Notes under the pieces: model-generated
Seen by the model: the letters and a program-made list of their open reading frames with translations, nothing else
Database searches by the model: none
What the model was told of the DNA's origin: nothing
NCBI RefSeq assembly: GCF_010015445.1
Contig: NC_053115.1
Location: 6,307,576 to 6,371,575 of the forward strand
Direction: 5' to 3'
From: Perca fluviatilis
Taxonomy: Eukaryota > Chordata > Actinopteri > Perciformes > Percidae
DNA length: 64,000 bases
Position numbers and translations under genes: made by a program
Part shown: positions 52,426-64,000 of the stretch, one piece after another
Layout: every line of letters starts with the position of its first letter
How positions within the stretch are numbered: position 1 is the first letter of the stretch

Positions 52426-53541
52426 TTAAGGGCTTTTCACACTGGGAGCGATTGTCGTGCCTCGTAATTTATTTTCAGTGAGAGGCGAGCGGGCAGGTAG
52501 GGGGACGCGGGCAGTTTTGACGCGTTCATGTTCGTCACACGCACACACCCGCCCCCGCTGCAAGAGTTTAAATTTCACTTTATGAGGTTTTTTAACATTA
52601 ATATGAGTTCCCCCAGACTGTCTATGGTCACCCAGTGGCTATAAATGGTGATAGGTGTAAACCGAGCCCTGGGTATCCTGCTCTGCCTTTGAGAAAATGA
52701 AAGCTCAGATGAGCTGTTTTGGAATCTGCTTGTTATGAGGTCATAACAAGCAAGGTTACCTCCCCTTTCTCTGCTTTGCCCGCCCAGAGAATTTGGCCAA
52801 CCCATGAGAGAGAGACATCATGGCTTTCAAACGAGAAAAGTGGCAGTTGGTCAAGGCCACACCCCCACCATCCACCTTGCCACTCCCACTCTCCTCCTCA
52901 ATAGCTTCAGACACAGAAATGGCACATACTAAGGAAAGCTCATTGTAGGACTGGCTCTAGTGGCTGTAGTTCTGCACCAAAGCTGAATTTTGGGAAAGAG
53001 ACTTCAGATTCAGTATTAGGGGACCACAAAGGTCTATATAAAAGCATCCAAAGAGCACCATGTCATGGGACCTTTAATTGTGTTGAACTTTTCCCTGCAC
53101 GAGCGACGCGCAGTGCAAATCAATGAACAAGAGACAGATTCTTGCTTGTTTGTGAGTTCCCCAAAATATAAAACTGCTTTCTAAACAGTTATCAGAACAT
53201 AGACAGCGGGGCTTTTGCTTGTCAGCGCATCGGCACAACGTCAGTAATTATGACTATGCTAATTTAGCTAACTTTAGCTATCAACAACAACAGTCCGTGG
53301 TTATGAAAAGACTAGGATTACCACCATTTGTAATAAATTGACTTGTGATTAGGGATATATGACACCACAGTCAGCTAATGTCATTCAGTTGTAAAGCAGG
53401 GATACAGTAGTGCAGTTACCTCACATTGATTGCTGGCGTTTTATCGCGGAGCGTTGTCCTTCACATGAGGAGAGCAGTGAGACCCCGCGGATCCACACGA
53501 CTACGCAGGCGAAGGGTCGCTCCCCGTGTGAAAAGCCTTTT
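52426..53541. mobile_element. Inverted-repeat element interrupted by a second element
   Basis: Left end TTAAGGGCTTTTCACACTGG and right end in reverse TAAAAGGCTTTTCACACGGG form an imperfect inverted repeat, continuing into GGAGCGA on both sides. This is of the form seen in some hAT-like elements. The inside has no transposase frame. A separate TTAA-type element lies at 52568-53077 within it. Confidence 0.6.
52568..53077 (-). mobile_element. TTAA-type repeat inserted in 52426-53541
   Basis: The right end in reverse reads AGGTCCCATGACATGGTGCT, bounded by TTAA at 53074-53077; the left edge is a TTAA at 52568-52571 but the matching terminal bases are deleted there. Interior wording such as ACCGAGCCCTGGGTATCCTG and TTTGCCCGCCCAGAGAATTT matches a repeat very common in teleosts. 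A palindrome CTTGTTATGAGGTCATAACAAG lies at about 52729-52750. Confidence 0.7.
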
Positions 53542-53780
53542 AGGGCGCAGAGCAGAGAGGCAAAGCGCAGCGCATGTATACGTCATCATTGCTTCTGGAA
53601 TTGGTTGCGCCTTGAAAGGTCAGCGGCAATGAGGTCAAAGTTGAAATAATTTGAACTTTGAGCGCAGAGCTCGGCGGCAATTCCAAGCGGTTCGCAACGC
53701 CAAAGTTAGCGCTTGTTGTGGTTCTCTCCACCGCTCTCTCCCCATAGGAAAACAATGGCAGAGCCGGCACAGAGCAGTTT
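53542..53780. mobile_element. Possible transposon debris, GC-rich
   Basis: Contains GTCAAAGTTGAAATAATTTG and AACTTTGAGCGCAGAGCTC, an imperfect palindrome, followed by GGCGGCAATTCCAAGCGG. Wording recalls fish hAT elements; ends not found. Confidence 0.3.
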
Positions 53781-55157
53781 TACTGCTGATCATGTGTAGG
53801 CAGCTTCCTTGATATGCTCTTGATTAACCTTGAGATAGCATTCTAGCTCTGTTGCACAAACGAATAAGATATATATCAGGGTTTGGCTACACAGACAATG
53901 CATGGCAGTAGGATATGTTCATTGCTGGTTTTGATTTTTTAGCTCTACTTTTTAGTTTTAAGTAGAGCATCACCACATTTATCCTTTAAAGCCACCTGTC
54001 AGATTTACTACAGTGTAGCTTTGTAAATATTGCTTTGGACCATTTATTTTGCTTTTTACTCTCCATACTGCTTTAACTCATATTTGATCGAGATTTTGAC
54101 AAAAGGAGACAACGTTTTGAAAGTTCGCATTTGGAGGAGCAGTTGTAAGTTCAAATGAGCAGAAATAAACTTGCTTGTTTCCCAGTACTCCCCAGAAGAT
54201 CTATCAGGAATGAATAATCTCAACATATTTATAAAACATGTCTGTATCTTGACGAAAGCAAACACAAACATCTTGACACACCACCTTGCCAGATTGTGAT
54301 TGCAAATCACTTATCGCTAAATCAGTGGTGTGTTATTGGTGCAGAGATATTCAGATGACAACTTGCATATGTGGGAAAACCCAATATCACCTGATTATAA
54401 ACTGAGAATCCTCTCAGCTGTGTTGGGTTTTGATAATATTTGTACCTCAGTGATACATGAGTTTGGTCTGTCAGCTGGTTTTGGTAACCACATAATCAAA
54501 CATTGCCTCTACACGATCAAACATTTTTCTCAACTCCATCCAGAGCACAGCCTCTCGACCCATGCCAGCTGCCTGGAAACATTTGAACTAATATTTACAC
54601 CACTTATAAAGTTCCATAAACATCAAATATCAAGTCAAGCATTTTCAAAAAAGCCTCAGAAGTGCTCTTAATGAGAAGATATGACCAAATTTGGTCAGTT
54701 GTTGCATCATCTGGATGACTCACCAATCTTTGGACAGCTTCTATTCAGCTATGAAACCATTCTGCTCTGCTATTTCCTGAGCAACCATTCAAGCATGTTT
54801 ACAGTAAAACCAAGGCCCTTCAGACATACCACGGAAGAGCGCACTTGACCATGTGATGCGCTCTCTGAGACTGAGGTAAAAAAACATCTTGAACTAAGCA
54901 GGCCCCCACGGCGAAAGATCTCCACCAAATTGCACTGGTGTTATTAATTGAGATTGCGCTAATTAAAGCCGTGCTTCATGGAAAAAGGTTGGGGGTGTAT
55001 TTCTCAAAGCACTCCCAAGCTTAATGGTGCAAAGGATTTGTACCTGATGAAGGTATTCCTACCACAGGTATGTGTCCCGACTGCCAGCAGCACTGCCAGC
55101 CAAACTGCAATTTAGCTCTCCACTACAAGTGTTTACACCGCACTTTGGCATGGCAAC
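53781..55157. other. Anonymous non-coding DNA
   Basis: The 113-codon frame at 54330-54671 has no recognisable family and no exon context. No transposon ends seen. Confidence 0.45.
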
Positions 55158-55174
55158 TTTTTTTTTTTTTTTTT
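55158..55174. repeat. Poly-T tract
   Basis: Seventeen T in a row; no retroelement body recognised. Confidence 0.85.
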
Positions 55175-56072
55175 ATGTACCATAATGTTTTTTAAATATT
55201 CAGTGTGTATTTACATTAAGGGGGTGATTTAAAAAAAACTTGCAAATGGTACGCTAAGCCTGTATGGTTTCATCTTGAGCCCTCAGGGGCCACAGTGTGA
55301 GCTTGTCCCTGCAGAGCTGTGGCTGAAGCCCACTCACTGTCAGAGTGGAGCCAGTTGGCGCTGCAGGGAGGGCAGGGATAAAGGGAGGGTGTTAGTTGAA
55401 GGGGCTGGAGGAGGGGGGGGCTTCTCCTCTGCCTTCAATCCCACATGATCTCACTGGTCCTGGAGAGTATATCAGGCAAAAGCAGCGTGATCATTAAATG
55501 CCCATGCTGCAAATCTTTTTAATTATTCTTCTTCCTCCCTAGCCTTTTAATGAGAGGAGTATCCACAGATAATGCGGGTAATTGGACAATGGGATTCACT
55601 CATTCAATTATTGACCACTGAATCTGCTCAAGAGTTGATGGGTAATTCTCTGCTCTGGCTCTGGGGCTCAGCGTTCAGCATCCTGGTTAAAAAAAACCAA
55701 AGAACACTCCTTCTGGTGGATTGTAGGTCATTTAAGTACATTTTTTGGGTTTCATCCAAAAAGCATATTACATTATAATTTGTTTGAACCATGAAAGGGT
55801 TAGATCTAAATACTGTGTGGCAGGCCTATCCATAAAATCTTGCTAAGTAACCTCTGGTATGCGATGCTGGCCTTTGCACTCAAACCACATATGCCAGTGG
55901 GAGACACGTATGTTGAGTAATCGGCTTTTGTTTGAAATCCATTGAAATCGGAGATGAGTGTGTACTAGTCATTTTAATGGTCTGCTCTGAATCCAGCAGA
56001 ACAGTCGAGCTGTGTTCAGAGTGTCCACTGGAATGACATTAAATGTTCATGCTGAGAGGTGCATGGTGGTCA
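55175..56072. other. Anonymous non-coding DNA
   Basis: A G-run at 55410-55419 and nothing else recognised. Confidence 0.45.
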
Positions 56073-56822
56073 TTAAAGGAATGGTTTGACATTCCGTGAA
56101 ATGTGCTTTTTCGCTCTCTTTCTGAGGGACAGATGAGAGGATTGATACCACTCTCATGTCTGTATGGTAAATAGGAGGCTACAGCCTGGAGAAGTTTAGC
56201 TTAGCTTAGCATAAAGACTGAAAACAAAGAGAAACAGCTAGCATAAAGGTCCTTGAACACTGAGTCCGAAATTTAAAAAACTAAATACGACCTCACGTTG
56301 TGTCAATCATGTTGACACACTGCCTCCGAAAATTCCGTATGTCATCAACAAATTCGGAACAGGTTAAATTTTCTCTGTTTTTTCTCATCTGTAGCAAACA
56401 ATTTGATGTGTTTTAAGAAAGAGAAGGCATGAGGCTATCCAGAAATGCAGCACAGAAAGACGCTTGCAGAGTGCAATGTATCATTTCATAACTCAGATAG
56501 TCTTTTCGCAACGGATTAATAAATCGGACTCAGTGTGCAAGGTTTCTTTGCGTGAAGAATTTTTATAAAGACAGATACGAAAAAACACATACGAACATTT
56601 CGGACTCAGAGTGCAAGGACCTTAACTCTGTCACTCTGTAACAAAAGTTGCCTTCCAGCACATCAAAATCTCACTAATTAACATCTCTTATCTCTTTTGT
56701 TTAATCTGTACAAAAAAGCATAAAAACTACACTTTGCTGATTAATGGGGGTTACATGCCAAACTGATTGCATACAAAGTAAATGGGAAGCATATTTCCCA
56801 AAATGTTAAACCATTCCTTTAA
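56073..56822. mobile_element. TTAA-flanked element carrying a nested MITE
   Basis: The element proper is 56077-56818, flanked by TTAA. Ends are AGGAATGGTTTGACATTCCG and, in reverse, AGGAATGGTTTAACATTTTG. The interior words GATACCACTCTCATGTCTGT and TTAGCTTAGCTTAGCATAAA are shared with the partial copy at 33926-34320. A second element (56246-56624) lies inside it. No transposase frame. Confidence 0.8.
56246..56624. mobile_element. Nested 379-bp MITE
   Basis: Left end AAGGTCCTTGAACACTGAGT and right end in reverse AAGGTCCTTGCACTCTGAGT form an inverted repeat extending through CCGAAAT. The right terminal motif occurs twice: CGGACTCAGTGTGCAAGG at about 56525 and CGGACTCAGAGTGCAAGG at about 56601, so the right end is tandemly duplicated. 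Confidence 0.7.
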
Positions 56823-57699
56823 GTAGAACAGTATAAAAGGCAACATGAGTGAACAACATTTTTTTGCCAATGAATCTCATCTTTTGGGTGTTCCTTCCAC
56901 ACAAACAGCACAGAATCTGCTGCAGGCATACAGTAACTTCTTTAGACAGGTATTAATGATTTATAAGAGCTGACATGGGATTGCAAGTAGCAAAGTAAAC
57001 AGTTTCCCGGCTAAAAAAAAACAAACAAAGGCAACTACTCCCCCCCCCATCTGGACCCCTGCTTAATGCTCAATTGAAAAAAGCCAGGTTCTGGATAAAG
57101 GACTCCTCCAGTTTGAGTGAATTTCGAACCTGAAGGCAAAATCTACAAACCACAGCGAAAACCCCAGAGAGTGGGAGAATTCCCCCACTGATCATCCAAT
57201 TTAGATGATAGCAGTGTGTGTGGAAAAAAAAGGAAAACAGGGAGAAGCAAGAGAAGAAAAAAAATCTCACAGGAATCTTCCATCACCCTGCGTCTCTGCA
57301 GCGGCCCACATTGATCAGCGCATTAATCATGAGCAGACAAACAGCATGTTGTGTCTGTTGGTAATTGTGACTCTCGACCATACTTAGCCTATAGCTACTC
57401 TCAACATGAGCTGATAAACCACTCTATTACTACAGCACAATGCAGGACACGTTCCGTCAATAGTAACTTGAGAGCAAAAAACTTCCTGCGGCAATATCAC
57501 AAAAGGCAGTTTATCTGTGTTCAGTAATGGAATAACACACATTCTACAGAGAAGCCAAGCTATTTCCGCTGTGGCATTGCTCTATCAGGAGAAAGTGGTG
57601 GATTTTTTTTACACTTGGAGAAGGAGGCTTGCCACTATAGCTTTCCAGCATGGCACGCATGTTAACAACCGCCCCCCCCGCTTGTGAAATTCACACCTC
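56823..57699. other. Anonymous non-coding DNA
   Basis: A C-run at about 57041-57048 and short A-runs; no exon or element. Confidence 0.45.
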
Positions 57700-58880
57700 C
57701 AGCTAGAGTCATTATCATAATTGTTACCAAATACTGTAACTCAAAGTTTTAATTGCAATACCATTAATTTCCAATCTGTATGATTCCCTTGCACAGACAA
57801 TTTCATTTCCAAATTGGCATACCCACTCAAATGATTTCAAATAAACACACTGATAAAAAATAATAATATCTCAAGGGCCAAATAGCAAGAAAGAAGGGAG
57901 GGAGGGAAATTATTGTTTTAGGCAGGCAAATTGTATCAAGACCTAGTCACGGTTACTCCTCCAAGGCTTTAAAACAAATATGCCCTTCAACTGACGCGTT
58001 ATCATCGTCTCCGCACTGCAAATAAACTATGCCTTGCCTCATTTCTTTTCAAGATAAAAGACCAGTCGTTGGGGCATAATGGTCAGGGCCAACAAAATGA
58101 AATAATAAACCATTCATTAAATCAAGCACACAAGTGGTAACTTTTCTAATAAAAGATTCCGAAAGTTTAATTAATAGCAGTCGTTAGCGCTCGTTTAAAA
58201 CTTATCGATTTAAACATAACAATATGTTAAAATAATGTATCCTGCAACAGTCATCACCCTCCCTCGCCGGGGCCTCTGCTCACACCACATTGTAATCAAC
58301 AGATTGTTAGACATGCATTTTCTGGGCCACCGACAAAGCCTGATGTATGGGGTCGAAGGGAGCATTCGTAATCCATCCATTGCTGCAATTTATTATCTTA
58401 TTTTAATTGTATACACAAACATTGAGGTGATTTAGGTGACATGGTGGAAAGATGAAATCCGTTTATATTAAAAGGGTTGCTCACCCCTGGAGCCCACTGC
58501 CAGCAACACCTTTCAATGACTGCTTTTAACAACATGGTTATTGTTTTATTGATCAGGGTTTTATTACAGATTTGACACCTATGTTATGTGTTAATCGAAC
58601 TGCATATAATTTTTTGACACATATTTTACGAGATTATGACTGCAATTAATTTAATAACTATTATTTTTTCGGTGATTTCAGTCTTAACGAGGTTTGTGGG
58701 AGAGTGCTCCATTCGTCTTGGCCGTGTTGTCACTCATGCACTCTCCGGCACGGTGGCGCAGTGCATGACCTTAATGGAAGCCACGGAAATGGCCAATTGA
58801 GCTAGCGTCCGCACTCCCCTGCTCATTGCAGAGCCACCTTCTTTTGTTCTAGGAAGTGACTATCACTATTAAGGAAGCCA
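57700..58880. promoter_or_regulatory. Candidate conserved non-coding cluster
   Basis: About 1.2 kb without repeat ends, rich in homeodomain-type cores: TTTTAATTGCAATACCATTA (57747), GTTTAATTAATAGCAG (58165), TGCAATTAATTTAATAACTA (58641). The sub-block 58740-58830 (GGCGCAGTGCATGACC, GCCACGGAAATGGCCAATTG) is unusually balanced. The 66-codon frame at 58235-58435 has no motif. Regulatory function is inference from texture. Confidence 0.3.
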
Positions 58881-59810
58881 TTCATAGCCATATAATTCCT
58901 CCTTTCTACACTTAAACGCTCCAAGCTTATGGGAAAATTATACAACTCAGCCTTTGCACAAAAGTACTTTGAGGATGTGTCATTTTTCAGGCAGTGTACA
59001 TTTAACCTGGGAGGGTAAAAAAATAACCATTTTCTGCAATGTGAAGTAGGATTAATATCTTTTCTTAAAACACAAATTATGCAACATTGGCTTTACACAC
59101 AGTAAATCAGGAAAACATGGACGCCTGCTGACGGTACGTGGGCAGTTAAAGCAGGACAGGGGGGACAGGGAACATAACACTGTGTCAAGCTGAGATACAG
59201 CTCACACGTCTATAAAGGCAGACACGGACAGGGGCACTGTTGGTCAATAGCCTCCATCTGTGTCTCCTCTCCATCTCTAAGAAGTGCACATCTGCTGAAC
59301 ATGGCACAATTTATCTATCAGAAGAATTATTAATTAATAGTTCATCTCATCCTGTATAATTGAGGACAGATCTGGAACGCCATTAGCTGTGATAATAAAG
59401 AGAGCGATACCTCCCGCCCACCTGAGCACATGGGAAAAACCTCCTCTACTCCGGTTCTTTGTGGCCTTGTCAGCAAATGTATTCTTTTGCACTGAGCAGT
59501 AGTTAACAACTTATAGGTTTGTCAAACCAATTTCCTTCTTTTTAAATCTTCATAGCAATTATCTTTTTGCATAATCAGTTTCAAGACCTTGGGGGTCTAC
59601 TGGGTCTTGTAACGTCTTTAAAATAATTGTTCAGATAGTAATTTGAAGTTTTGTGGAAATTGCTTAATAATCAGATCCCAAAGTCAATATTTGGCTGAGG
59701 AACTAAGTTGTAGATGGAAAAGACTTCATGGGGCTCTGACAGAAAAGAGGACCAGCTAAAAATAAAATTACATCAGAAGTTGGAGCCAACTCAACATAAA
59801 AGCATGCATG

Positions 59811-59812
<2 letters not shown>
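58881..59812. other. Anonymous non-coding DNA
   Basis: Nothing recognised. Confidence 0.4.

Positions 59813-59844
<32 letters not shown>
59813..59844. repeat. (TG)n microsatellite
   Basis: About 16 TG units after a CATGCATGCATG stretch. Confidence 0.94.
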
Positions 59845-59847
<3 letters not shown>

Positions 59848-61079
59848 TTGGATGTTCGAGGGTGTGCATATGTGTGTGTCTGCTTGCACACTGGTAAAAG
59901 CCAGTGTCCGCGTGCATTCACATTACACTGTAGTCCATGTGTATGTGTGACAAAGAGCTGAGCTGTACAGGTGCACATCCAGGTTTCCGGGAAAAAAACT
60001 GCAGATAAAGTAGACCCATTTGAACCCGTTTTAATTTTCCATTCTAACACACCATCAAAAGAAACAAAGTCAAACAGATATCAGTGGGAATAAAGCTATA
60101 TTATCATGAAATATTAACAGCTGTTGTGGACCTAACACAGCGGTTATCTACTTTGAGCATTTGAAAGATATCCAACTTAAAGGGAGGAGGGCACGGATTT
60201 TTAATGTTTGTCCCAATTACCCTTGTAATGAGATGTATCTGAGTCTGCAGTAATGACAGTAATGAGAAAGATAAAATGACAATGTGTAACAACAGAGCTG
60301 GCATATCAATGACTCGCCTGACAGAGCTCTTCGTCTAAAGGGACAAAGGAAGTACCATGATCCCCAACAGCAAGGACAAATAAAAGAAAATACAGGTCTA
60401 ACACGGCGCTCCCCTTGACTCCTAAAGTATATATGAATCACTACCCTTATTATCACTCTGACACAGCAAGGAGCTTTGCTTTATGAATGCTACTTAAGGA
60501 GCATCTCATAATGTGCACTGACTAAACCCAATCATAATCTGTCTTGCCCAATAACAACAAGACAATGCTTTACAGAAAACGTCTGATGTCATATCATCAT
60601 TACACTAATAGCAAGGGCTTGGGCTACTCTTAGCCCCAACCAATTAGTCATTTTAAACTGCTTATTGGTGAGAAAGCATCAATGATCAATTCAAGCATTT
60701 AGCCCGTGGAGCAGGCCTTGAGTCAGTGCCAACATTGATTATCTGAAGGAGCAAATTGGCCCATAATAATGGGTATTTCTCACGATGCCTGTGTGATGCT
60801 GCGAGGACTGTTCATTTTGTACAAAATGCTGTACTGATAGAGCTCAGGTATATCATCATTATGCAAGTTGTTGTTCCACTTGTGCCACTTAATAAACTAC
60901 ATGTAAGGATGCATATAATCATCTTGAATGTAATACTTTTGGAAAATAATAACTCTCCTCCAGAAAAAAGGAACTCTGTAATTAATTCCTGATTAGCGCT
61001 GCAATCATCAATAAACGTATATTTACAATGGAGCAGCAGACGTAAAAAAAACCCAAATAATTCGGCAGTACACTGTCTG
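59845..61079. other. Anonymous non-coding DNA
   Basis: No supported exon or element. Confidence 0.45.
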
Positions 61080-61310
61080 GTGAGCACCAAATGCTAGACA
61101 GACAAAGTTAGAGTAGAGAAGTGGAGAACTTAGCAGCTAAAGAGGCAGATATTTCCCCCAAGAAGCAAGCAGAGCTGAAAGTAGAGTGAATATTGGATTT
61201 ACATTTGGCAGGTGTCCAGAAACACGACTCCAAACGAATGCTAATGCTGCTCTTGTCTGTTCGATGTGTCAGGCAAGGGTTTGCTAATGTGTTAGCCATG
61301 CCAACTTTGT
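61080..61310 (+). mobile_element. Interspersed repeat fragment, copy B
   Basis: Shares TAGCAGCTAAAGAGGCAGAT, TATTTCCC and GAGTGAATATTGG in order with copy A at 23062-23310, and extends further with AACACGACTCCAAACGAATG and TGTTCGATGTGTCAGGC. Confidence 0.6.
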
Positions 61311-61690
61311 TCGAAGATGCAGTACTGTGTCAGCGGTGTGTTTACAACTTGTTCTGCTGCCTCCAAGTGGCCAAATGAGTGTCGCAAAATCTGCTTTAAG
61401 CATTTATGTGATAACATCTGATACTGATATAAATAGCCTGAATATCAAACTTCCTCTTTCCTTTATTTTAGTTTACAGACCTAAAGCACCGAAAGCTGGC
61501 ATTGAATGTTTGGTGGGATTCATAATCTGCTTTACTCTTTCAACAAATAGTTCCTCATTTTAATATATATAAAAAAAAGAAATACTGTATAGCTCCTTGT
61601 GTTTTGACAACATATAACACTTGAGAGCTTATTTCACAAAAAAAGTGATTTTTTTTAGAAAAACATTTATATTTCTCAATTTAAGGTAAT
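61311..61690. other. Anonymous AT-rich DNA
   Basis: Nothing recognised beyond short A- and T-runs. Confidence 0.4.
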
Positions 61691-61775
61691 AAAAAAAAAT
61701 TGTTTTTGGTATCATTACCAAAACCCAGGTATCATATCATCGACACTTGTATTCAAACAATACCCATCCCTATAA
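61691..61775. mobile_element. Possible right end of a hAT-type repeat
   Basis: GGTATCATATCATCGACACT followed by AACAATACCCATCCCTA resembles the right terminus of a fish hAT family that ends in ACCCATCCCT. The left part is not identified. Confidence 0.35.
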
Positions 61776-63594
61776 GGATCACATAAAGAAAGCAATACAG
61801 CAACTGTGTAGAGCTATCCACGCTGCTGTTTTCAAGATATATTCTTAACAATATCATGAAGAATATTATAATAATAGAAGATTTGACCCCTTTTTAGCTT
61901 TGCCATTGTGTGAGCATTGTTGACATCCAGTGTGGTACAAGACCTCAGACATAAACAATCATCATATGCAAATTAAATACAGCATATTGACTCTGTAAAA
62001 TGAAATAGATTGCCTGAAACCAGGATAGAAGCTTTGAAATCAGAGCAATACAGCCTAAATGTTAATAGAAAAAAAATCTATTTAGCCTTGAATAACTTCA
62101 AGGCTTTTTACGAACACCCCATGGATCATCAGGGGGTCCCAGGTGGGACTGTTGCCTTAGGAAACTCTCACTTCCTCCACTGTGGAGAGAATCCCCAGTT
62201 GGTTTAAGTCATATACTGTTAGACGCCAAAGAATCCAATTTACCCCATTCCCATACTTCTTTGATTTCCTTTGCTTTGTAAGGTCATTTATCTGCAATCT
62301 TAATTTGGAAACTGTGATTTCGTCTCTTTGTGACAAGCAGCAGGAGTTTCTTCCCCCTCTGCTCAGCTGTCATAAAGGCAGGCAGGTGTCCTTAAAGATG
62401 TTGGAATTTTTTTTTATACAAAAAGACATGTTCAATTAGAGCAAAATGATGTTGGAAATGAATTATTTTGTTCTTAATGGGTTGAGCAGAAACAATCCCC
62501 AGAGGAAGCAAAGGTGAGCTCTGCTTTAAGGTACAGCACTTTAAGTGGATCAGAAAAAACTGTCTCCACAGTAAACTCTGTGGTAGTTAATGAGGACCAC
62601 GAATAACTGCTGAAATCTATACTCTCAGAAATCTCGCCAAATGTGTTTTACCAATAGCAGAGCAGTCGGTCCACCAGAAATGGATTCTTTGATTTCATAT
62701 TTCATCCCCTCTCAAGCACAGCTCAGTTTCTCAGAGGTGATTTTTCAGGATTATAACCTAATCCTGAAAGGAAATAGCTATTGGAAGCAAGTGTTCCCAT
62801 CTCCTTTGCACTAAAGTTTACCCCGAGCTTGATGTGAAAACAGATGGTAAAACACAAAGAATTGAAAGAGTACTATTACCTAGAAATTATTTTTATAGCA
62901 AATGTAGACCATTATTTTGCATTGGATTGGCCGAGCCATTCAAATAAGCACAATTAATAAAACATTTATTGGATGACTGATGTTTACTTTCTGATGTATT
63001 AAATATGTCTGCTGTCTTTGGTTTTGTTACTATTGCAAATAAAGCAAACACGCAAAATATCCAAGGTTTATTGATTTAAAAATCAATAATTAAGTGATAA
63101 TCATTCATAAATAATTATTTGAGCATGAGCATCAAACTGTAGTCTCATTATTTAACATGTATCAAATACTCCACATGTTTGTTTTCCCATCCTCTACATG
63201 TTAGATTTGCACCTTTTATCTATCTGAGGACAATGACATCTGCCTATAAAAATAAAGTCGGTCCACCGGGGTTAACCATTTGTAAAAGGAGAGAATGAAT
63301 ATGACATCAAGAGCGGTCTTCTCTTTGTCTCAGCCAGCCTCAAGGTGACATGGGAGTCTGCTCTCGTCACTAGAGCCAACTATGACACTTATTCTCTGTG
63401 GAACTCATTAAGGGGCAAAGGGGACCTCTGCACCGGCAGCATGTTCAACAAACTAAGACATTTTACTAAAACCAAAAAAAAAAAATTTCCATTTAGTTCT
63501 ACGAATCACCTGCCACGTTCACACACACATGCCCGGAGTAAATGTTAAGTTGTCCTTCCAAGGTGATCTGGAATTATGCCTTGATGCTGCATTG
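61776..63594. other. Anonymous non-coding DNA
   Basis: Balanced repeat-free stretches at 62500-62860, otherwise AT-rich. A palindrome TTGATTTAAAAATCAA occurs at about 63071-63086. No exon recognised. Confidence 0.45.
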
Positions 63595-63960
63595 AAAGAG
63601 GACATTTTATGCTCATTTTCAGGTTCATACTTGTATTTGGGGTGTTTATTATAAAATGTTTACATGCTTTAATGTAAAAAAAACAACAACATATTATTAT
63701 TAATATACCTATATTCACTCTCTGTCTCAAACGCTCTGTTTTAGCGCCTGTCTCTTTAAGCCCCTCTCCCAAAAAAAGCCCAGTCTGCTCTGATTGGTCG
63801 GCATTTCTGTATTTGTGCTCTCAGTGTCTCTGCACCATCATTGCGGTACCTAACATTGTTACATCGCAACCGTACGGAAAATTGTTAGATATGGCCGTTT
63901 TATTTCATTTCACCTTCATGTATGGAACCCAAAGGTTCATCTTTATGTTCCCAGCAGATC
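63595..63960 (+). mobile_element. Left part of a TTAA-type teleost repeat
   Basis: Starts AAGAGGACATTTTATGCTCA and TTTTCAGGTTCATACTTGTA, then CTGTTTTAGCGCCTGTCTCT and TCTGCTCTGATTGGTC, in the order of a very common fish repeat. The right end is not identifiable before the window stops. Confidence 0.65.
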
Positions 63961-64000
63961 ATTTGCTTTAGCGTGAACCTAAACTCTAACACTGTTGATT

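Noticed and set aside
54330..54671. 113-codon plus-strand frame
   Set aside because: No domain, no splice context, surrounding sequence non-coding in texture.

Overview
This window reads as nuclear DNA of a ray-finned fish, most likely a percomorph teleost. I find no convincing intact host protein-coding gene, rRNA or tRNA gene, CRISPR array, operon, or bacterial or viral block. The evidence for a teleost is an AT-leaning, intron/intergenic-like base texture, very long pure (CA)n arrays, two tRNA-derived SINEs, many hAT-type elements with 8-bp target duplications, many TTAA-flanked inverted-repeat elements and a CACTA-type element. Nearly all open frames are short and look like chance; the only ones I can tie to protein families are decayed transposon proteins. 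The window is best described as a gene desert or a very large intron.

Layout. 1-310: fragment of an old repeat. 331-3132: anonymous DNA with a (CA)41 array. 3141-4224: a hAT element with part of a BED-finger exon. 5086-5472: one end of a TTAA-type element. 5473-16318: mostly anonymous DNA with a (CA)50 array at 15081. 16319-16779: a hAT MITE. 19192-20244: a TTAA element split by a tRNA-derived SINE. 20331-24990: a LINE tail, repeat fragments, a 197-bp foldback MITE with about 69-bp perfect arms, and GT-rich tracts. 25103-31369: a nested composite, described below. 33035-34320: a degenerate tandem repeat and two more elements. 36083-38151: four long CA/TG arrays. 38813-39139: a short hAT MITE. 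40656-41709: a CACTA element with an internal 46-bp tandem repeat. 44312-45903: a hAT MITE, a half hAT and a 526-bp MITE. 45904-52425: anonymous DNA, part of it possibly conserved regulatory sequence. 52426-53541 and 56077-56818: two more one-inside-another nests. 56823-63590: mostly anonymous, with ATTA-rich blocks that look like regulatory candidates. 63595 to the end: the left part of another repeat.

The most interesting structure is 25103-31369. One short hAT-type element has been split into three blocks by three separate insertions: a TA-flanked element with about 340-bp inverted repeats, which itself carries a SINE, an older repeat fragment and the remains of a DTD/GCD-motif protein gene; a 5'-truncated non-LTR retrotransposon with a reverse transcriptase remnant and a C-terminal PD-(D/E)XK restriction-like endonuclease; and a 1.9-kb TTAA-flanked element with an internal duplication and a 24-bp perfect hairpin. 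The host pieces, when mentally rejoined, read through in the correct order, so the order of insertion can be inferred.

Nothing here lets me claim a previously undescribed biological system. Family assignments rest on end motifs, target-site duplications and remembered teleost repeat families; no database search was possible.
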